Assembly: GCA_905221605.1 (NCBI GenBank)
Contig: CAJNDS010002515.1
Location: forward strand, 323,321 to 383,509
Reading direction: 5' to 3'
Source: Symbiodinium natans
Lineage: Eukaryota > Sar > Dinophyceae > Suessiales > Symbiodiniaceae
DNA: 60,189 bases
Part shown: piece after piece, positions 23,297 through 29,174 of the stretch
Numbering within the stretch: the stretch's first letter is position 1
Layout of the letters: each line of letters starts with the position of its first letter
The notes under the pieces: generated by a model
Databases searched by the model: none
Seen by the model: only the letters and a program-made list of their open reading frames with translations
Told to the model about the DNA's origin: nothing
Program-made: the position numbers and the translations under genes

Positions 23297-24043
23297 TATG
23301 GCAGGAAACAGCCATAACGTTAAGGAACCAGCCCCATAACCTTAAAAAAGAGCTGGCCACCCTCAGCTTCAAAAACTCCACTTTGTCAAGGGTGAGTCAG
23401 GAGATGGGAGCCATCGTGTCCTTCTTTGAAATGGTTCCGAATAGCAGAACAACAGGGTCTTTCAGCATGATTGGGTCATGAGACTTCGTGTCCCTGTTTG
23501 GGGTGAATGTCAGCTACTCAGGCTTGCAACTCGCAAAGATGAGCTACGAGAACAAGCTCACCCGACAAGCGCTCAAAAGGTTGAGCCAGGATCGGGTTTA
23601 GGGTTTAGGGTTTCGGGTTTAGGGCTCAGGGGGCGGCTTGAAACATGAGCGATTCAGGGTTGGCGTGGGTTTTCACTACCTGACTACCTAGGCTGTAAGC
23701 ATGCTGGCGAAGCAGTAGGCGGCAACAGGTGCTCCTGTGGGTTCATGACCTCAGGTTACGCAGCCGTCCTTGAAGCTTCCTTCTCAGTACCGCGCTACAA
23801 CGGAAGCCATCGCAGAGACAATCGTGCAGAACGAAGAAGGTTCGGTGCATCCGTGCGTTGATTCACACAAACGGTCCGTTTAGAAACCCTGGGAGCTAAA
23901 CCCTTTGATGAGTTCTGTGGCAGGGCCCCTAAAGCCCCTAAGGTTCTGAAGCCGAAGCCCGAAGCGGACTTGGAATCCAGGAGCTCCAAATCCTGCCGAA
24001 GCGCATCTGCCAATACGTGCCCCGTGAGTTTCTGATGGAGATC
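1..24043 (+). CDS. Voltage-gated cation channel with C-terminal EF-hand pair, partial, split into microexons
   Basis: A membrane ion-transport subunit assembled from exons listed separately below. In order I see S1 ([14 protein letters not shown]), S2 ([16 protein letters not shown]), a short VTLKLLALG piece, S3 ([12 protein letters not shown]), an arginine-rich S4 ([17 protein letters not shown]), the pore loop ([13 protein letters not shown]), S6 ([18 protein letters not shown]), a basic helix, an EF-hand ([12 protein letters not shown]), a second full EF loop (DKDENGLIDIEE) and the tail [11 protein letters not shown]. This order matches calcium-regulated single-repeat voltage-gated channels that are abundant in dinoflagellates; ion selectivity cannot be stated. 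Codon phases agree across most junctions. S5 between S4 and the pore was not found, a piece between pore and S6 may be missing, and the start lies upstream of the window. The gene is probably functional, since no exon has an internal stop, but this is inference without transcript data. Confidence 0.85.
59..292 (+). repeat. Telomere-like G-strand array (GGGGTTTA/GGGTTTA)
   Basis: About 25 head-to-tail units, mostly the octamer GGGGTTTA, start within a few bases of the exon at 1-58, so they lie at the very 5' end of an intron. Confidence 0.98.
338..409 (+). CDS. Candidate exon, unassigned
   Basis: An open stretch reads [22 protein letters not shown] when split as [12 protein letters not shown] plus [10 protein letters not shown]. 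It lies between the first exon and the next telomere-like island and has natural residue usage. Its phase does not fit the preceding exon cleanly, so it may be chance. Confidence 0.25.
1089..1190 (-). repeat. Telomere-like C-strand array
   Basis: CCCTAAA units passing into CCCTGAA units, ending just before the candidate exon at 1201. Confidence 0.97.
1201..1257 (+). CDS. Candidate exon encoding a hydrophobic segment
   Basis: Nineteen codons read [19 protein letters not shown]. The stretch is preceded by a (CCCTAAA/CCCTGAA)n island ending in AG and followed by GT. It is hydrophobic enough to be a membrane segment, but it lies before S1 and I cannot place it in the channel fold. A MITE-like repeat begins right at its 3' edge. 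Confidence 0.35.
1255..1353. mobile_element. MITE-like element, GGGTTTACGA family, copy 1
   Basis: Core CCTACTATTTGGGG..TCT and end TTTTCGTAAGCTCCCA match copies at 8574, 43328 and 47370. Termini are weakly inverted. It starts at the inferred donor of the exon at 1201-1257. Confidence 0.6.
1496..1548 (+). repeat. Telomere-like G-strand array
   Basis: Seven or so GGGTTTA units with one GGGGTTTA. Confidence 0.95.
1650..1707 (+). CDS. Channel exon preceding S1
   Basis: Reads [19 protein letters not shown] and can end with a GC donor at 1708-1709 in phase 2, which fits the phase of the S1 exon. A C-strand telomere-like island follows. The exact start is not fixed. Confidence 0.45.
1714..1797 (-). 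repeat. Telomere-like C-strand array, degenerate
   Basis: CCCTAAA units with CCCGAAA and CCCCAAA variants upstream of the S1 exon. Confidence 0.95.
1893..1948 (+). CDS. Channel exon, S1 segment
   Basis: Reads [18 protein letters not shown], a hydrophobic helix ending in acidic residues as in S1 of voltage-gated channels. The acceptor is AG at 1891-1892; the donor is probably GA at 1949-1950, leaving phase 1 for the next exon. Confidence 0.7.
2333..2700. repeat. GAAAAACGC / TTTTTCGCG palindromic tract
   Basis: A purine-rich arm (about 2340-2470) is followed by a pyrimidine-rich arm (about 2505-2695) of TTTTTCGCG and TTTTCGCG units, an imperfect inverted repeat of about 350 bp. It lacks stops in several frames, producing spurious Lys/Arg-rich and Phe/Arg-rich ORFs. 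The pyrimidine arm ends at the acceptor of the exon at 2704. Confidence 0.9.
2704..2792 (+). CDS. Channel exon, S1-S2 extracellular linker
   Basis: Reads [20 protein letters not shown] ending CQ at a GC donor (2793-2794), phase 0, which joins directly to the S2 exon. The acidic character fits an extracellular loop. The acceptor directly follows the end of a 200 nt TTTTCGCG tract that would act as an enormous polypyrimidine tract. The start at 2704 is chosen by phase. Confidence 0.65.
3028..3400. repeat. (ATATAC)n microsatellite
   Basis: About 55-60 ATATAC/ATATAT units with few changes; open in all six frames as Tyr/Ile/His low-complexity ORFs that are not genes. Confidence 0.98.
3753..3990 (+). 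repeat. TTTTCGCG pyrimidine-rich array, second copy
   Basis: Same unit as at 2505-2695, in the next intron, without the purine arm. Confidence 0.9.
4441..4500 (+). CDS. Channel exon, S2 segment
   Basis: Twenty codons, [20 protein letters not shown], phase 0 at both ends. It is a hydrophobic helix ending in the acidic residue typical of S2. Acceptor TTCAAG, donor AG|GC. A CCCTAAA island lies upstream and GGGTTAGGGTTT downstream. Confidence 0.85.
4790..4918 (-). repeat. (GA)n followed by CCCTAAA array
   Basis: About ten GA dinucleotides and then about 15 CCCTAAA units, in the intron between 4500 and 5495. Confidence 0.97.
5033..5131. mobile_element. MITE-like element, TGGTTCTTAGTAGGG family, copy 1
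   Basis: 99 bp with inverted ends TGGTTCTTAGTAGGG and CCCTACTAGGAACCA; inside, GGAATGAGGGAATGAGG is mirrored by CCTGATTCCCTCATTCC. Related ends occur at 33232-33466, 48748 and 55200. Confidence 0.8.
5355..5458 (-). repeat. CCCTAAG/CCCTAAA array
   Basis: Units mostly CCCTAAG here; ends about 35 nt before the 28-nt exon at 5495. Confidence 0.95.
5495..5522 (+). CDS. Channel 28-nt microexon, S2-S3 linker
   Basis: Reads VTLKLLALG plus one base, continuing the S2 exon (VVE then VTLKLLALG), as in the canonical end of S2 and start of the S2-S3 loop. Acceptor CCCAG, donor GC at 5523-5524. Confidence 0.8.
5625..5722 (-). repeat. Telomere-like C-strand array
   Basis: About 14 CCCTAAA units with CCCCAAA and CCCTAAG variants. 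Confidence 0.97.
6555..6791 (-). repeat. Long CCCTAAA array
   Basis: More than 30 near-perfect CCCTAAA units with one interruption at about 6675. It ends 13 nt before the exon at 6804, so it forms the 3' end of an intron. Confidence 0.98.
6804..6843 (+). CDS. Channel 40-nt microexon, S2-S3 linker
   Basis: With the incoming T it reads [14 protein letters not shown], and its last two bases complete proline with the first base of the S3 exon. Phase fits on both sides. Donor GA at 6844-6845. A long (CCCTAAA)n array ends just upstream. Confidence 0.6.
6875..6975. mobile_element. MITE-like element, TTGGGATGTTCCCCC family, copy 1
   Basis: 101 bp bounded by the near-perfect 21-bp inverted repeats TTGGGATGTTCCCCCTTATAC and GTATAAGGGAGAACATCCCA(A). 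A second copy lies at 34197-34288. Confidence 0.85.
7076..7137 (-). repeat. CCCTAAA array
   Basis: Eight or nine units with minor variants. Confidence 0.95.
7147..7190. other. Perfect 12-bp inverted repeat
   Basis: CCTTCGCGGTGG at 7147-7158 and CCACCGCGAAGG at 7179-7190, with a 20 nt loop, inside an intron. Could form a hairpin; function unknown. Confidence 0.85.
7340..7388 (+). CDS. Channel exon, S3 segment
   Basis: Reads [16 protein letters not shown]. The N-x-FDF signature followed by a hydrophobic run is the start of S3 in voltage-gated cation channels. Donor GC at 7389-7390, phase 0. The acceptor could be 3 nt earlier. Confidence 0.85.
8370..8437 (+). CDS. Channel exon, end of S3 and S3-S4 loop
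   Basis: Reads [20 protein letters not shown] then DG, and ends in phase 2 at a GA donor. It continues S3 (FCIVAVS then VSESLINFW) and gives an acidic S3-S4 loop. The intron begins GAA and the next exon also begins GAA. Confidence 0.75.
8574..8675. mobile_element. MITE-like GGGTTTACGA family, copy 2, carrying a 33-C run
   Basis: GGGGGTTTACG, GGGACCCCTAATATG and CAAATAGTAGGATT match the copy at 47370 in the same orientation, but a C homopolymer (8610-8642) has expanded where that copy has CCCC. The right end is lost. Confidence 0.7.
9066..9410 (-). repeat. Long CCCTAAA/CCCCTAAA array
   Basis: About 45 units: a homogeneous CCCTAAA block followed by a CCCCTAAA/CCCCTGAA block. Confidence 0.98.
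9740..9856 (-). repeat. CCCCAAA array upstream of the S4 exon
   Basis: Predominantly CCCCAAA units, ending 10 nt before the exon at 9866. Confidence 0.95.
9866..9958 (+). CDS. Channel exon, S4 voltage sensor
   Basis: Reads [20 protein letters not shown] followed by [10 protein letters not shown]. Arginine at every third position ([16 protein letters not shown]) is the S4 voltage-sensor signature. Donor GT at 9959-9960, phase 2. A CCCCAAA/CCCTAAA island lies directly upstream and TTTAGGG lies downstream. Confidence 0.95.
10174..10207. other. Perfect 13-bp hairpin
   Basis: CGTGCTTGCGTTT (10174-10186), 8 nt loop, then AAACGCAAGCACG (10195-10207). It lies in a 300 bp repeat-free island within the large intron after S4. 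Confidence 0.9.
10326..10503 (+). repeat. G-rich tract (G)n / GGGGT
   Basis: Two long runs of G interrupted by T and A, with quadruplex-forming potential. A related segment ending AGCTTTTCACCTGA flanks each run (10380, 10523), suggesting a duplicated unit. Confidence 0.95.
10569..10740. repeat. Three tandem copies of a 55-60 bp unit
   Basis: Units start at 10569, 10626 and 10681, each containing TGCGAATG..CCATGTCCGC-like sequence; the first two are nearly identical and the third is diverged. Confidence 0.85.
11928..12388 (-). CDS. Unrecognised minus-strand ORF pair inside the S4-to-pore intron
   Basis: A 102-codon ORF (12388 to 12080) has natural composition, including [20 protein letters not shown]. 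It ends in a TCATGA overlap with a 51-codon ORF (12083 to 11928) containing [20 protein letters not shown] that runs into the CCCTAA repeat. No family is recognised. It could be a nested gene, a retrocopy, or chance; the missing S5 exon of the plus-strand channel must also lie in this region. Confidence 0.25.
13148..13305 (+). repeat. TTTAGGG array
   Basis: About 20 G-strand units, some TTCAGGG. Confidence 0.97.
13378..13495. mobile_element. MITE-like element with AAAATTAGGCTAC ends
   Basis: AAAATTAGGCTAC at the left is mirrored by GTAGCCTATTTTC at the right; the outer end TATTTTCGGAAACTTCC resembles ends near 1335 and 18265. It may be a divergent member of the GGGTTTACGA family. Confidence 0.5.
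13713..13803 (+). CDS. Channel exon before the pore loop
   Basis: Reads [20 protein letters not shown] then RFYLK, ending in phase 2 at a GC donor that fits the pore exon (which also starts GC). Position suggests the S5-to-pore turret. The start is approximate. Confidence 0.6.
15530..15692 (-). repeat. CCCTAAA/CCCCAAA array before the pore exon
   Basis: About 22 units, ending within 15 nt of the pore exon. Confidence 0.97.
15706..15766 (+). CDS. Channel exon, pore loop
   Basis: Reads [22 protein letters not shown]-x-AI-S-G-G-x-S-W is the pore helix and filter region of single-repeat cation channels. Acceptor AAAG, donor AG|GC at 15767. It sits between a CCCTAAA/CCCCAAA island upstream and a TTTAGGG island downstream. 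Confidence 0.92.
15784..15912 (+). repeat. TTTAGGG/TTTGGGG array after the pore exon
   Basis: G-strand units beginning about 20 nt after the pore exon, giving an inverted pair around that exon. Confidence 0.97.
15995..16312 (-). repeat. AAACCCCC octamer array
   Basis: AAACCCTG units pass into about 30 AAACCCCC units. Open on the minus strand as spurious Gly/Trp/Val-rich ORFs. Confidence 0.97.
17059..17119 (+). CDS. Channel exon, S6 segment
   Basis: Reads [31 protein letters not shown] is a strongly conserved S6 end in protist cation channels. The exon ends with one base of the next codon at a GA donor (17120-17121). Confidence 0.92.
17871..17887 (+). CDS. Tentative 17-nt channel microexon after S6
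   Basis: With the incoming T it reads CCNYDR and restores phase 0 for the following exon; intron and next exon both begin GT. It is supported by phase only. Confidence 0.25.
18554..18631 (+). CDS. Channel exon, basic helix after S6
   Basis: Twenty-six codons read [20 protein letters not shown] then WEGELL, phase 0 at both ends. It is a charged helix leading into the EF-hand exon. Donor GA at 18632, immediately followed by (GGGTTTA)n. Confidence 0.8.
18655..18800 (+). repeat. AACAATA-rich degenerate repeat
   Basis: Loose repeats of TAACAATA/CAACAATA, very low in G, in the intron after the basic-helix exon. Origin unknown. Confidence 0.6.
19058..19226 (-). repeat. CCCTAAA/CCCTAAG array
   Basis: About 24 units, ending about 65 nt before the EF-hand 1 exon. 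Confidence 0.97.
19291..19341 (+). CDS. Channel exon, EF-hand 1
   Basis: Seventeen codons, [17 protein letters not shown]; with the next exon's D the loop is [12 protein letters not shown]. Position 6 is N instead of the usual G and position 12 is D instead of E, so calcium binding may be weak. Donor AG|GC. Confidence 0.9.
19775..20150 (+). repeat. Hybrid array: GGGTTTTA to GGGAATTTTC to GGGAATCTTA
   Basis: TTTTAGGG units turn into five copies of a 10-mer GGGAATTTTC and then five copies of GGGAATCTTA, before returning to TTTTAGGG. The units look derived from one another. Confidence 0.9.
20860..20904 (+). CDS. Channel exon between the EF-hands
   Basis: Fifteen codons, [15 protein letters not shown], phase 0. 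Continues to [11 protein letters not shown] in the next exon, the usual inter-EF helix. The intron begins GACTCC and the next exon begins GACTCC. Confidence 0.88.
21155..21350 (+). repeat. GGAAA/GGAAT purine tract
   Basis: About 190 nt of GGAAAGGAAGG and GGGAATGGAA units; strand-asymmetric, giving Lys/Glu/Gly-rich and Phe/Pro/Ser-rich spurious ORFs. Confidence 0.95.
21505..21571 (+). CDS. Channel exon, first part of EF-hand 2
   Basis: Reads [20 protein letters not shown] then ENG, ending one base into a codon. It supplies the first half of the calcium loop DKDENG. Donor GC at 21572. Confidence 0.92.
21816..22068 (-). repeat. CCCTAAA/CCCCAAA array
   Basis: A block of CCCTAAA, a homogeneous block of CCCCAAA (21946-22014), then CCCTAAA again. 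Confidence 0.97.
22558..22574 (+). CDS. Channel 17-nt microexon completing EF-hand 2
   Basis: Only 17 nt, reading LIDIE after the split glycine codon. It completes DKDENGLIDIE, and the next exon's E gives a perfect 12-residue EF loop. Acceptor CTCAG, donor AG|GA. Confidence 0.85.
23045..23087 (+). CDS. Channel exon, EF-hand 2 exit helix
   Basis: Reads [14 protein letters not shown] plus one base (S is completed in the next exon). This is the conserved sequence after the second EF-hand in dinoflagellate channels. Donor GC; a TTTAGGG island starts about 20 nt downstream. Confidence 0.92.
23250..23293 (+). repeat. T-run joined to G-run
   Basis: About 14 T followed by about 28 G. A similar T-run/G-run lies at about 50127-50163, and T7G8 at about 48898. 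Confidence 0.95.
23522..23589 (+). CDS. Channel exon, C-terminal helix
   Basis: Reads [20 protein letters not shown] then SQ, continuing GPAKS. Donor GA at 23590, directly followed by GGGTTTAGGG. Confidence 0.85.
23981..24043 (+). CDS. Candidate further channel exon
   Basis: Reads [17 protein letters not shown] in phase 0, as required by the preceding exon, and starts GA like the preceding intron. An in-frame stop follows shortly after, so either a donor lies at about 24026 or this is the C terminus. Not recognised. Confidence 0.45.
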
Positions 24044-24533
24044 TGAGCCTCTTGAGGTGTTTTTTTTAGTGTTCTTAATATTATTCAAAATATTCATGGT
24101 GTGAATATTACTATGACTTTTGATTTTATTAATCATGTTCATATGAATATCATATTTTTTTAAAATGTGAGGCACATTTGGACCCCCAAGGTAGAACCCC
24201 AAACTAACCCCAAAACCTCAAGACCTGTGCATGTAAAGTCATCTTTTGAACCATGTAGGTGACTGCATAGGAGGAAAGTGGGGCCTCTCCATCAAGCCCC
24301 GTGTTATTGACCTGCGAACGCCCCAAGGGCTGTTCGAAAGAATCTGCCTCCGCCCAAATGGGACCCAGCAGATGTAGCCCTAACCTGATCCTGTCCCGCG
24401 CAGTCGACAGTTCAAAGTCGTACTCGCCTATCCAGGAAGTGACTGATGCATGGTTTTCTGATTCGAGGTTGATCCCTACCCCCTACACCCTGAACCCTAA
24501 ACACTAAACCCCAAACCGCTGAACCCTTTGCAG

Positions 24534-24596
24534 ATGCTGGAAACTAAGGGGGTTCAAGCCTCTAAGCGGATCGAAGATGAGGTTTCCAGGGTCCAT
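24534..24596 (+). CDS. Candidate exon, coiled-coil-like
   Basis: After TTTGCAG the plus strand reads MLETKGVQASKRIEDEVSR. It has natural coding character and charged helix periodicity. It may be a further channel exon; no family was recognised. Confidence 0.35.
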
Positions 24597-27500
24597 GTAG
24601 GGTTTTGGCCAGCGTCCTTTTTTGGGTACCCTAAAGCACTTTCAGTGGTACCCCCAAAAGTGAACTCACCAAGCGACAGGTCGTAGAATCAACCCATGGC
24701 TGACAACGCGCGCACTTCTTGGAGCTATGGACACCTGCAGACAAACCTGAAAAGAATCGGTCGTGTTTGTGCCGCGCACAGGATCCGGACCAGAGAGCGA
24801 ATCGGAGAATCTCGACTTTTCTCAAAATAAGAGCCCGCCTATGTTCATCGTGCCGTACATCGTAGAAATGCCTGTAGCCAATCCTAGTATAGACCGGCCA
24901 ACAGAAAGCGGGCTCTTTTGTTTGACTTACCGCCCAAAGTCGTCTTCAAAGCCTAAGAAATGGGAAGCGGGAAGCAGGCCGTCGCTGTTGCGCCGTACTG
25001 GTGGGCTTATGGAAACTCGAACCGTCGGGTAGATTCGACTACAGTTGGGCAGCGTTTAGGGACTTATCCTGACCCAAAAAGGATTTTTGGGCTACAGGGC
25101 TAGGGGATTTCCGGCTTTAGGGTTCAGCGTGTTTGGCGACCCTGTAAAAAGGCAAATGTCCTATACTTGTTGGCCATAAAGTGCCCCTTCGCAAAATACA
25201 AGGGCTCCGCCAAGCAGACCTTCAGATTGCAAACCCGCTTGGATGGCTTTATGTTTTCTTGGTGTGGGGTTTAAGGTTTGGGGTTCGGGGTTTAGGGTAC
25301 AGGGTTTAGGGTTTGGGGTTTAGGGTTTAGGGTTTAGGGTTCAGGGATTTAGGTCAGCGACGGCCTTGTGAGTTTCTATTCGCGGACGCTGGCCTCTTGC
25401 AAACGTTCCGTACGTTCACCCGACGATGCCCATCATTCATCGGTGAGTCTTGCAGCACACCTACCTTTTTGTCACCTGACTGGGTGTGTTCTGGTTTAAG
25501 TGTTGAGGGTTTTGAGGATTAGGGTTTTGAGACATACGTGGGCCTGATACCCTGAACACAGAGGCAACCAAACCTTCAGAAAAGGAACTGAACTGACACT
25601 TCGTCGCGTTGAAACAGCGTGCTGTTCCCCATGTCACAAGTTCAGCTGGGAAAGCCTCTATGGGGAACTTATTTGGGGTGAATGCTTCGTGCATCCAACG
25701 CAGCTTCGGGCAACGAATCCTGCCACTGCCGTGCAGGCCTGCGAAGAAAAGATCCCAGTGGGTCGACCGAGGAGTTTTGTTTAAGATGGTGGGAAACAGA
25801 ATGGCGCAACCTGATGAGCATTCCCGCAAGTACCATACAAAGCGCTACTAGGATCATCATGGTTCGACCCTAACAAACCTTGAGGCCGGGCTGTGACTCA
25901 TCCTGGCACCGGCAGAGAAAGCGAAGGTGAGTCGTCAGAAGGGAATGTTGCTTTCGGTCTAGTCATAGTGAGCCTATCCCTGAAGCCTAAGGTCTAAACC
26001 CTCAATGCGCTTCCTCTCCTACCCTAAACCCTAAAGCCTTAACCCTAAACCCTAAACCCTAAGCCCTAAGCTCTAAACTCTAAACCCTAAACCCTAAACC
26101 CTAAGCCCTAAACCCTAAACCCTAAAGCTCAGCTCCAATCCGACTCACGGGATCCCCCGCTGTGTATGCTAACGTGCGAAGGGGCCGATGGGCTCCCAAA
26201 GAGAAAGCCCTTTCTCTTGGCCTTTGAGGATGGGAGGTTCCAGGGGCTCAGGCAGAGATCCACAAGATCTCTAAGCCGAAGCTTCAACTTGATGAGTTTT
26301 CGGAGGAATCTCCGTATTTGTGCAAGAAGAATAAGGGCCGTTCTAAACCCTAAACCCTAAACCCTAAACCCTAAACCCTAAACCCTAAACCCTAAACCCT
26401 AAACCCTAAACCCTAAACCCTAAACCCTAAACCCTAAACCCTGAACAAGCTCGGGTTTCAGGATGTTTTGACCTCTGTGACGACCTAGATAGAAAATGTC
26501 GCTCTTGCAAGCTCCTCCTGAAGATGATTTAAGAAAGTTGTATAGGGTTTAGGGTTTAGGGGTTAGGGTTTAGGGGTTTAGGGTGTAGGGGTTTTGGGGT
26601 TTAGGGTTTAGGGTTTATAGGCTTAGGGTTTAGGGTTTAGGGCTTAGCGTAACCTTGAAGCCCAAAGCCAAAGAACCTAAGCACTCCAAATACTTTCAAC
26701 GCTAGCTAAACCCAAACAAAACGGCACTAGCTCACCCTCAGCTTGGCTTCGCGGTAGGGAGACCTGTCGCTTCGGCTACCTTGGGTTTTAGGGCTTTAGG
26801 GTTTAGGGTTTAGGGCTTTAGTAGGGTTTAGGGTTTAGGGTTTAGGGTTTAGGGTTTAGGGTTTAGGGTTTTAGTTCAAGTCTGGACAGCAGGAGGCAGG
26901 GTTTATTTCGGGTATGTGTGGTTTGGGTAGTGTTTATCAGATAACAGTGATAGCAAATCCCCGTGTATTGCTTCAGAACAGCTGGGCAAGACCCTGAGCC
27001 CTATAAACCCTTAACCCGAAACGCTAAACGCTAATCTTAAACGTAAAAATCCTAAACTTGCATACACCCTAAACCCTAAACCCTAAACCCTAAACCCTAA
27101 ACCCTAAACCCTAAACCCTAAACCCTAAACCCTAAACCCTAAACCCTAAACCCTAAACCCTAAACCCTAAACCCTAAACCCCTGGCGCTTCTGCCCGAAA
27201 GGCTTGCACCCTGCGGAGAGAGGGTTAGCGGCTCTCGGCCCCCAAGCCCCTGAGTCCCCTAAACCCTAAACCCTAAACCCTAAACCCTAAACCCTAAACC
27301 CTAAACCCTAAACCCTAAACCCTAAACCCTAAACCCTAAACCCTAAACCCTAAACCCTGAACCCTAAACCCTAAACCCTAAACCCTAATCCCTTAAACCC
27401 CACAAGGTTGAGGAGATTCAGGGCGTTTGGGGCTTTAGGGCTTTGGGATGTCAAGGTGTTGAGGGCTCAGGTGGTGTTTACTCTACACCCCAAGCCCTAA

Positions 27501-27719
27501 ACCCCAAACCCTAGACACTACAGGGTTTTGGACTTGAGAAAGTCTGAGTTGGAATCTCTCCCCCCCTCCACGCCCCGCGCTTGGAGCTCCCCGCGCTTGG
27601 AGCTCCCCGGCAGCCGCCGAAAAGCAGAAGAAAAGCAAGGGCTTACGGCTTAAATCGAGCGGTTCAGGTTTATGAGGTTGCGCCTGTATAGTGCAAGTAT
27701 ATTCCTTCATCAATAACGG
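24597..27719. other. Spacer with possible exons and telomere-like islands
   Basis: No recognised gene. Coding-like plus-strand pieces occur at about 26255-26345 (ISKPKLQLDEFSEESPYLCK) and 26465-26530 (FDLCDDLDRKCRSCK), but I cannot assign them. Telomere-like arrays occupy 25260-25345 (G), 26030-26125 (C), 26344-26443 (C), 26545-26645 and 26785-26872 (G), 27067-27181 (C) and 27258-27390 (C). Confidence 0.6.
24617..24660. other. 14-bp imperfect hairpin
   Basis: CTTTTTTGGGTACC (24617-24630) and GGTACCCCCAAAAG (24647-24660). Possibly a remnant of a short inverted-repeat element. Confidence 0.7.
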
Positions 27720-27925
27720 GGGAGCATTAAGTTAGATGGGTCCTTGCCTGTTTAGGCGTATGGCGCCACCCACCCGCCACCCGAGCATACAAATCTATCT
27801 TAAGATCTCAGCCACCATACTAAGACAATCCACCCAAAGATCCCAACCTGAGTTACCGTCCTAGGAATAATGCTTGCAACTCTCTGAGTGCCATAGGCCT
27901 AACAAGGCAAGGGGGTCTTGTAGAC
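27720..27925 (-). mobile_element. MITE-like element, CCTTGCCT..TTAGGC family, copy 1
   Basis: Inverted ends CCTTGCCTGTTTAGGCGTATGGC (shown in parts: CCTTGCCTGTTTAGGC and GTATGGC, starting 27742) and GCCATAGGCCTAACAAGGCAAGG (GCCATAGGCC, TAACAAGGCAAGG, ending 27912). The interior contains GATCCCAACCT and TTAAGATCTCAGCC. It is the reverse complement of the copy at 31270-31472. Confidence 0.85.
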
Positions 27926-28069
27926 TTTGGGTTACTGTAGGGTTTGGGGGCAGGATTGTAGGTTCGTTTCCCAGCCCTGAGCAAGAAAGAGCCGACGAAG
28001 GCAACAACAAAAATCGCGCCAAGAGCTCTCTTCTTCCGTTCCTTTTGGCTTCTTGCGGCGGCTTTACTG

Positions 28070-28182
28070 GGGATTCCCGAAATTGCCGGAAAATTTCAGG
28101 GTTCTTTTTTCTCGAAATTCCTGGGAATTTCGGGAAACCCCGGATCCCGAAATTTCTCGGAAATTTCGGGAATCCCCGGCCA
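28070..28182. repeat. Cluster of GAAATTTC palindromes
   Basis: CCCGAAATTTC-TCG-GAAATTTCGGG (28146-28170) is a perfect 11-bp stem with a 3 nt loop. Just upstream, CGAAATTCC-TG-GGAATTTCG is a 9-bp stem with a 2 nt loop. Related GATTCCCGAAAATTCCCGG occurs at 29213-29231. Confidence 0.85.
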
Positions 28183-28351
28183 GCTTTGGTTCATTTTTTA
28201 GCTCTATCCCAAACGCTAAACCTGGGCGACAGTCAGCAACGAATTAGCCGGCTCGGCTTTGAACCCTGAACTCTAAACTGTCCCCAAGCTTCCACGAAAG
28301 GCCATAAGTGGCTGCTGAGGGAACTTCGGAGTCGGCTTAGACGGCTCGGCT

Positions 28352-29071
28352 TTGCAGTGCTGCACCAGCACGAAGCTGCCATTGTTCCATGGGCTGTCGG
28401 GCGCGCGCAGTCATGGTACAGCCTGTTTCTGTTTACTTCTGTTTGAGGAGCACCGACATGAAACGTCCAGCTGCAAGCGATGCAGCTGTGAGAAGAAGAC
28501 GGGCTACCGTGCGGCATATAAGCAAATGTGCCATTTAATCAACAATGGCGGCAATGCCCTGCATCTTCGCCGCCTTCATCAAGAGTTTCCCATACCCGCT
28601 TTGCAGAAGTCGTGCACTTGCCGCGCTTCGCGCATAGGTGCTTTTATGATTGGTACAGAGGATGCCGTCAACGACCTGTGTGCGGGCTTGGCTCACTATG
28701 TCTTCGCCCGGGGCGCCATCCGCCGCGGAGCCGACGTTCATGTGCTACAAGATGCTTTCAGGTCACGTTCTTATGGACCTTCGAGCAAAGTTTGGAAGCT
28801 GTTCAGACTCTCTGCCTATGCAGCGTTCAAAGTACGCATGACCGTGGCTCCCACGGATGCACTGCCGCGGGCTTCTTGGCGCTCCTGGCAGCTGGCCAGC
28901 ACATCACACACGTTTCCGTGCCTGCCATTGTCGTGGCCGCGATGTTCGGCATGCTGTCAAGACCAAAGTGGCCTCTGTGGGTTTGACATCGCTCCCTGCA
29001 TGGGTTGTGTCGCTGCGGCGTGCACAGAATGTCCCATTTGCTTTTGGCGTTGCAGTTTATATAGAGTTTAG
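28352..29071 (+). CDS. Unrecognised 239-codon ORF
   Basis: The longest ORF in a repeat-poor block, with an uninterrupted frame including GTEDAVNDLCAGLAHYVFAR and KVWKLFRLSAYAAFKVRM. Two other frames are also long here (28528-28986 and 28857-29141), as expected of GC-rich DNA, so coding status is uncertain. No domain recognised, no membrane segment obvious. It lies between inverted MITE copies. Confidence 0.3.
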   Translation: MQCCTSTKLPLFHGLSGARSHGTACFCLLLFEEHRHETSSCKRCSCEKKTGYRAAYKQMCHLINNGGNALHLRRLHQEFPIPALQKSCTCRASRIGAFMIGTEDAVNDLCAGLAHYVFARGAIRRGADVHVLQDAFRSRSYGPSSKVWKLFRLSAYAAFKVRMTVAPTDALPRASWRSWQLASTSHTFPCLPLSWPRCSACCQDQSGLCGFDIAPCMGCVAAACTECPICFWRCSLYRV

Positions 29072-29174
29072 GGTTTCGGATTTAGGGTTTGTTTCTTGCC
29101 TTGAAACAACTCAGGTAGCGCCGGGGCGCCTGCTGCCATGAGGTTTAGGGCTTAGGGGTTAGGGTTCCGGTTGC

